From the NCBI RefSeq assembly GCF_036429475.1, contig NZ_CP144125.1:620001-684000 (forward strand): 64,000 nucleotides of DNA. The letters run 5' to 3'. This DNA comes from Halalkalicoccus sp. CGA53 (GTDB lineage Archaea > Halobacteriota > Halobacteria > Halobacteriales > Halalkalicoccaceae). The translations under genes were made by a program, and so were the position numbers. Each line of letters starts with the position of its first letter. Within the stretch, counting starts at the first letter, position 1. Under the pieces are notes generated by a model that was not told the DNA's origin, did not search any database, and saw only the letters and a list, made by a program, of their open reading frames with translations. Positions 60,964-64,000 of the stretch are shown here, one piece after another.

Positions 60964-61662
60964 ATGCCTCACCAGTGTACGACCTGTGAGCGGACCTTCC
61001 CCGACGGCTCGAAGGAGATGCTCTCGGGCTGTCCGGACTGTGGCGGCAACACGTTCCAGTTCATCCCGAAGGGCGAGCGACCGAGCCCGAGCGAGGAGCC
61101 GCCGGACCGACCCGAACCCCCTGGCGGATCGGTCACGCGGAAGGCGGCGCGGGCGGGCACTGCGGTTCGCGACTGGGTGAGCGCGAGCGGACACGACGAC
61201 GGTGCCTCGACGGAGGGGACGTCCGGGGGTGCAGATAGCGGGCGTGCGGGGAGCGGGAAGGAGTGGCCCGACCAGCACGCAGCGGATCGGACCGGGAGCG
61301 ATTCGGAGGCAGACGACCTGATCGATGCGGACGCCGCCGATACGGGTGGGGAGGACAGCGCACAGAGCGCCGCTCGCTCCGACATCGTGACCGAGGAGGA
61401 GCTCTCCTGGGCCGCCGCGAGCGTCGACGAGTCGGCCGACGCCGATCCCGAGGAACCCGAGGACGACGCCGACGAGAGCCCCGGAATCGACGAGCTCCGC
61501 CGGGAGCTCAACGAGCAGTTCGAGAGCATCAGGATTGTCGACCGGGGGACCTACGAACTCAACCTGATGGAGCTGTACAAACGCGACGAGTACATCATCG
61601 CGCTCCGCGAGGACGGCCGATACGTGATCGAGATGCCCGAGTCCTTCCGGGGCGACCGGTAG
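60964..61662 (+). CDS. oapC: Zinc-ribbon protein OapC
   Basis: This is a 232-residue protein. The N-terminal zinc ribbon is HQCTTCERTFPDG...SGCPDCGGNTFQF. A long disordered acidic linker (about 40-170) follows, and a folded C-terminal domain reads LRRELNEQFESIRIVDRGTY with ELYKRDEYIIALREDGRYVIE. This is the COG3364/OapC arrangement next to origins. It ends the operon six bases after oapB. Possibly DNA- or RNA-binding. Confidence 0.87.
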   Translation: MPHQCTTCERTFPDGSKEMLSGCPDCGGNTFQFIPKGERPSPSEEPPDRPEPPGGSVTRKAARAGTAVRDWVSASGHDDGASTEGTSGGADSGRAGSGKEWPDQHAADRTGSDSEADDLIDADAADTGGEDSAQSAARSDIVTEEELSWAAASVDESADADPEEPEDDADESPGIDELRRELNEQFESIRIVDRGTYELNLMELYKRDEYIIALREDGRYVIEMPESFRGDR

Positions 61663-61835
61663 CGCTCGACGGGATCCACCTCCGACGGGGATCTACCCTC
61701 CCTCCGGTTCGACGTTCGCGCGATCCTCGACCCTCCCGGTTCGAGTGGAAATCACGGGCAGTGGCAGTCTTCTTCGTTCGCTCGTTCCACTGGACACGTG
61801 GGTCGTTCGCCCGTGACGCCGGGAACCCACCCGTC

Positions 61836-61841
61836 TTTATA
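61836..61841 (+). promoter_or_regulatory. TATA box for the 32-residue membrane protein gene
   Basis: TTTATA is centred 26 bases before the ATG at 61865. It places the transcript start at or next to the small gene's first codon. Confidence 0.7.
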
Positions 61842-61864
61842 CTGCGGCGTACTCACCTCCCGGT

Positions 61865-61963
61865 ATGAGTCAAGCGACTGCGATCGTGGTCGGAACCGTC
61901 GTCGTCTCGGCGCTGCTCTCGGCGCTGATGATCGGGGCGTTCCTCGTCGGCGTCCTCTCGTAG
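61865..61963 (+). CDS. 32-residue single-helix membrane protein leading an operon
   Basis: This short gene reads MSQATAIVVGTVVVSALLSA followed by LMIGAFLVGVLS and TAG: one transmembrane helix with a tiny polar start. It is supported by the TATA box at exact leaderless distance and by the next gene's ATG directly after its stop (61963/61964). It may be a membrane microprotein or a leader whose translation sets expression of the downstream gene. Confidence 0.7.
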   Translation: MSQATAIVVGTVVVSALLSALMIGAFLVGVLS

Positions 61964-62752
61964 ATGTTTCGCGAGCGGGGCCTCAACGACGAACTCGAGG
62001 CAGTCCGTGCGGCACACGCTCCGGAGACACTGGTACTCGACTGCGAGGCGGACTTCGAGAGCCTCCCGCCGGAGGCGCTCGACGAACTCGCGCTCGTGAC
62101 TCGGGAGCTACACCCGGTGAGCTACCCGACCGAGTGGCTCCCCGAGAGGACGCCCGACCCGCTCCGTCGGTTCGCGGGATCGGACCTGGTGATCGGCCTC
62201 CCCGAGGGTGGGAGCGTGATCTGGACGCGACAGACCGAGCCCCCGCTCTGTCTGGTTAAAGCCCGGGTACAGGGCGCTCCCGAGGGGTTCGTCGACTTCC
62301 TCGTCGCGAACGCGCTCGTCGAGGTGGGTCTCGAGCTTCCCGAGAGCTTCCTCGGGTTCTTCGGCGAGCGATACACCGACCTGGTGGAGGCGCTCGCGTT
62401 CTCGCCGGCGAGCAGCTACCAGGTCGCTGCCGCACTCTACCAGGGGTGGATCGGACTCCACACCCGCGAGACGTTCGCCGGGTGGGCCGACGAGTTCCGG
62501 ACGCTCCACGACGAGTGGGTCGACGCCGGCGAACGCCTCGAACCGAGGCTGGACGACCTCTCGACGGAGGTGGCGACCGGAGAGACCGACTTCGCCGAGG
62601 CGACGGAGTACGCCTGCGGGGCGATCAGACACGACCTCGACCTGCCGACACCGTTCTCGGCGCTCGACACCGAGGCCTACCGGGAGTACGGTGCGGAGTA
62701 CGCGGTCCGCTGGGCGGAGAAGACGGTCGCGGCGCTCGGCGAGGGGACCTAG
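61964..62752 (+). CDS. Conserved haloarchaeal hypothetical protein
   Basis: This is a 262-residue soluble acidic protein. It begins MFRERGLNDELEAVRAAHAP, has a central FVDFLVANALVEVGLELPESFLGFFG and aromatic AAALYQGWIGLHTRETFAGW, and ends YAVRWAEKTVAALGEG. It shows no domain I can name with confidence (perhaps DUF7089). The ATG follows the stop of the 32-residue gene without a gap. The 3' end overlaps the convergent gene by 4 bases. Confidence 0.75.
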   Translation: MFRERGLNDELEAVRAAHAPETLVLDCEADFESLPPEALDELALVTRELHPVSYPTEWLPERTPDPLRRFAGSDLVIGLPEGGSVIWTRQTEPPLCLVKARVQGAPEGFVDFLVANALVEVGLELPESFLGFFGERYTDLVEALAFSPASSYQVAAALYQGWIGLHTRETFAGWADEFRTLHDEWVDAGERLEPRLDDLSTEVATGETDFAEATEYACGAIRHDLDLPTPFSALDTEAYREYGAEYAVRWAEKTVAALGEGT

Positions 62753-63327
62753 AACTCGCCGGTGACGTCCCCGTTCTCGTCGAGGTAGATCGTCCCGTCG
62801 AACAGCTCGACGTACCGCTCGACGGTCGCCTCGTCGTGGACCTCCCTTGCGAGGTGAAAGAGGCCGACCGCGTCGTGCTCTACGAGCAGGTCGAGGAGCT
62901 CCTCCATCGCCTCGTAGACGGGCTCGTCCTCGGCGTAGTAGATCAGTTCGGTGACGGAGTCGACGCTCACCCGGAGTTTGCCGTCGTGAGCCTCGAGGAA
63001 GGCCTTTACCTGAGAGACGATCCCGTCGACGTCGTCGGGTGCGGAGACGTAGTGGACGTTCTCGGCGCTCCGGCGCGAGTAGCCGCGTTCGACGCTCAGC
63101 GTGTCGAGGATCACGGCTCTGGACTCGTCGACGCCGTAGTGGTCGATCTTCTGCATCACCTCGCGGGCGGTGGTGCGGGTCGAGACGACGAGAAAGGAGT
63201 CGGTGTCGGTCTTCAGGAAGTCGGTGTCGATCCGGTCGGTCTCGCCCGTGCTCGGATGGACGAGGAGGACCCCGGTCCCGCCGGGGATCGAGTCGGGGGT
63301 GTTCTCCACCGCGAGGGCGTACTCCAT
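62749..63327 (-). CDS. RecA/KaiC-like haloarchaeal protein without Walker A
   Basis: This is a 192-residue alpha/beta protein. GTGVLLVHPSTGETDRIDTDFLK and SFLVVSTRTTAREVM are followed by a strand ending in AVILDTLSVERGYSRRS, DDVDGIVSQVKAFLEAH and LRVSVDSVTELIYYAEDEP. The layout resembles KaiC/GvpD-type RecA-fold domains with a Walker B-like SVDSVTELIYY, but no P-loop is visible. It probably lost ATPase activity; related haloarchaeal DUF7090/DUF7504 proteins are my best guess. A CTTATAT box about 27 bases upstream fixes the ATG at 63327. Confidence 0.72.
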   Translation of the reverse strand: MEYALAVENTPDSIPGGTGVLLVHPSTGETDRIDTDFLKTDTDSFLVVSTRTTAREVMQKIDHYGVDESRAVILDTLSVERGYSRRSAENVHYVSAPDDVDGIVSQVKAFLEAHDGKLRVSVDSVTELIYYAEDEPVYEAMEELLDLLVEHDAVGLFHLAREVHDEATVERYVELFDGTIYLDENGDVTGEF

Positions 63328-63433
63328 GTCCACACAGCCGAAGCGGACCGATATAAGCGTGGGGGAAGCCGAGTTCGGCGCCCCGAGACGCGGTCTCCGA
63401 ACGGTTTTGACGGAGCCAGCCCTGGCCCCGACA

Positions 63434-64000
63434 TGAGCGTCCGCGAGGAGTTCGACGACTGGGCGGCCGACGGCCGGGACAGGGGGATGGAAGCGCGCCA
63501 CTGGCACACCGCGAAACACGCACTCGCTGCGATGCCCGTAGAGGAGGACGAATCGGTCCTCGACCTCGGGACCGGGAGCGGCTACGCGCTCCGCGTGCTC
63601 TCCGAGACCAGGGGGATCGGTGCGGGCTACGGACTCGACGGCTCGCCCGAGATGGTACGAAACGCCGCCTCCTACACCGAGGACCCCTCGATAGGTTATC
63701 TGATCGGCGACTTCGGTTCGCTCCCGTTCGCCGAGAACCGTCTCGATCGCTGTTTCTCGATGGAGGCGTTCTACTACGCCGCCGACCCGACGGAGACGCT
63801 CTCGGAGCTCCACCGTGTCCTGCGTCCGGGCGGGACGTTTCACTGCGCGGTGAACTACTACGAGGAGAACGTCCACTCCCGCGGCTGGCAGGAGGACATC
63901 TCGGTCGAGATGACGCGCTGGAGCGCCGGGGAGTACCGCGAGGCGTTCCGGGAGGCGGGCTTTCACGTCGCCTCCCAGGAGAACGTCCCCGACACCGAGA
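63434..64000 (+). CDS. Class I SAM-dependent methyltransferase (cut by window edge)
   Basis: The frame is open from the ATG at 63434 to the last base (189 residues). The SAM motif I is VLDLGTGSGYALRVL, followed by the acidic loop GLDGSPEMVRNAA, motif II region SLPFAENRLDRCFSMEAFYY and motif III LHRVLRPGGTFHCAVNYY. It is a Methyltransf_11-type small-molecule methylase; the substrate is not readable. The C-terminus lies outside the window. Confidence 0.9.

Noticed and set aside
61730-61830. Further ORB-like boxes downstream of oapC (GTTCGAGTGGAAATCACGGG, GTTCCACTGGACACG)
   Set aside because: They share only the TCCAxTGGA-like half and lack the GAAACGGAGGGG part. TCACGGGC and GCCCGTGA there look more like a transcript-end hairpin.

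Overview
The window is chromosomal DNA from a halophilic archaeon (class Halobacteria). The G+C content is high and the proteins are strongly acidic. Many genes have a TATA-like box about 25-30 bases before an ATG or GTG, as expected for leaderless transcripts. Archaeal information-processing genes are present: Orc1/Cdc6, PolD small subunit, Hel308 and the KEOPS subunit Cgi121. I could not assign a genus. Genes run off both edges: an Fe-S oxidoreductase on the left and a methyltransferase on the right.

Layout. 0-13 kb: a secreted three-repeat PPC protein, a complete biotin ECF transporter (bioN-bioM-bioY), a stand-alone Cas4-like protein, Sua5 with a cysteine-free peroxiredoxin and a glutaredoxin, and UPF0324, CNNM/CorC and PiT membrane proteins. 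13-25 kb: CstA, an ArsA-type ATPase, a CobW/COG0523 GTPase, uracil phosphoribosyltransferase, a broken vapBC-like toxin-antitoxin pair, an S9 peptidase and a universal stress protein. 25-34 kb: an ACT regulator, hisB and hisA separated by a sensor kinase gene, two ferredoxins, and hel308-cgi121. 34-47 kb is accessory in character: three MFS transporters, an old-yellow-enzyme oxidoreductase, nitroreductase, cytochrome P450, a lone cytochrome oxidase subunit I, a decayed Gfo/Idh/MocA gene, a secreted protein whose Tat leader is split by an A8 run, and tRNA-Gln(CTG). 47-54 kb: an ArsC-like phosphatase, IMP cyclohydrolase, a phosphoesterase, aspartate kinase, and a 1122-residue multi-PAS Bat-type regulator with a small HalOD1 gene downstream.

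54-62 kb is a replication-origin neighbourhood: polD1 - sec11 - orc1 - oriC - oapA - oapB - oapC. The space beyond orc1 has two inverted ORB sites with G-rich extensions flanking an AT-rich segment. A third ORB sits at the orc1 start, and two more form an inverted pair inside the polD1 coding sequence. A frameshifted gene remnant lies between the origin and oapA.

Most notable observations: (1) a 106-bp element with about 20-bp terminal inverted repeats, present at 5684-5789 and 49410-49515, each time wedged between convergent genes and overlapping the stop codon of the right-hand one; (2) ORB-like sites inside polD1; (3) the doubly inactivated vapC between diverged copies of a peptidase 3' end; (4) the A8 tract splitting a Tat leader; (5) a 32-residue membrane protein gene leading a transcript at 61865.
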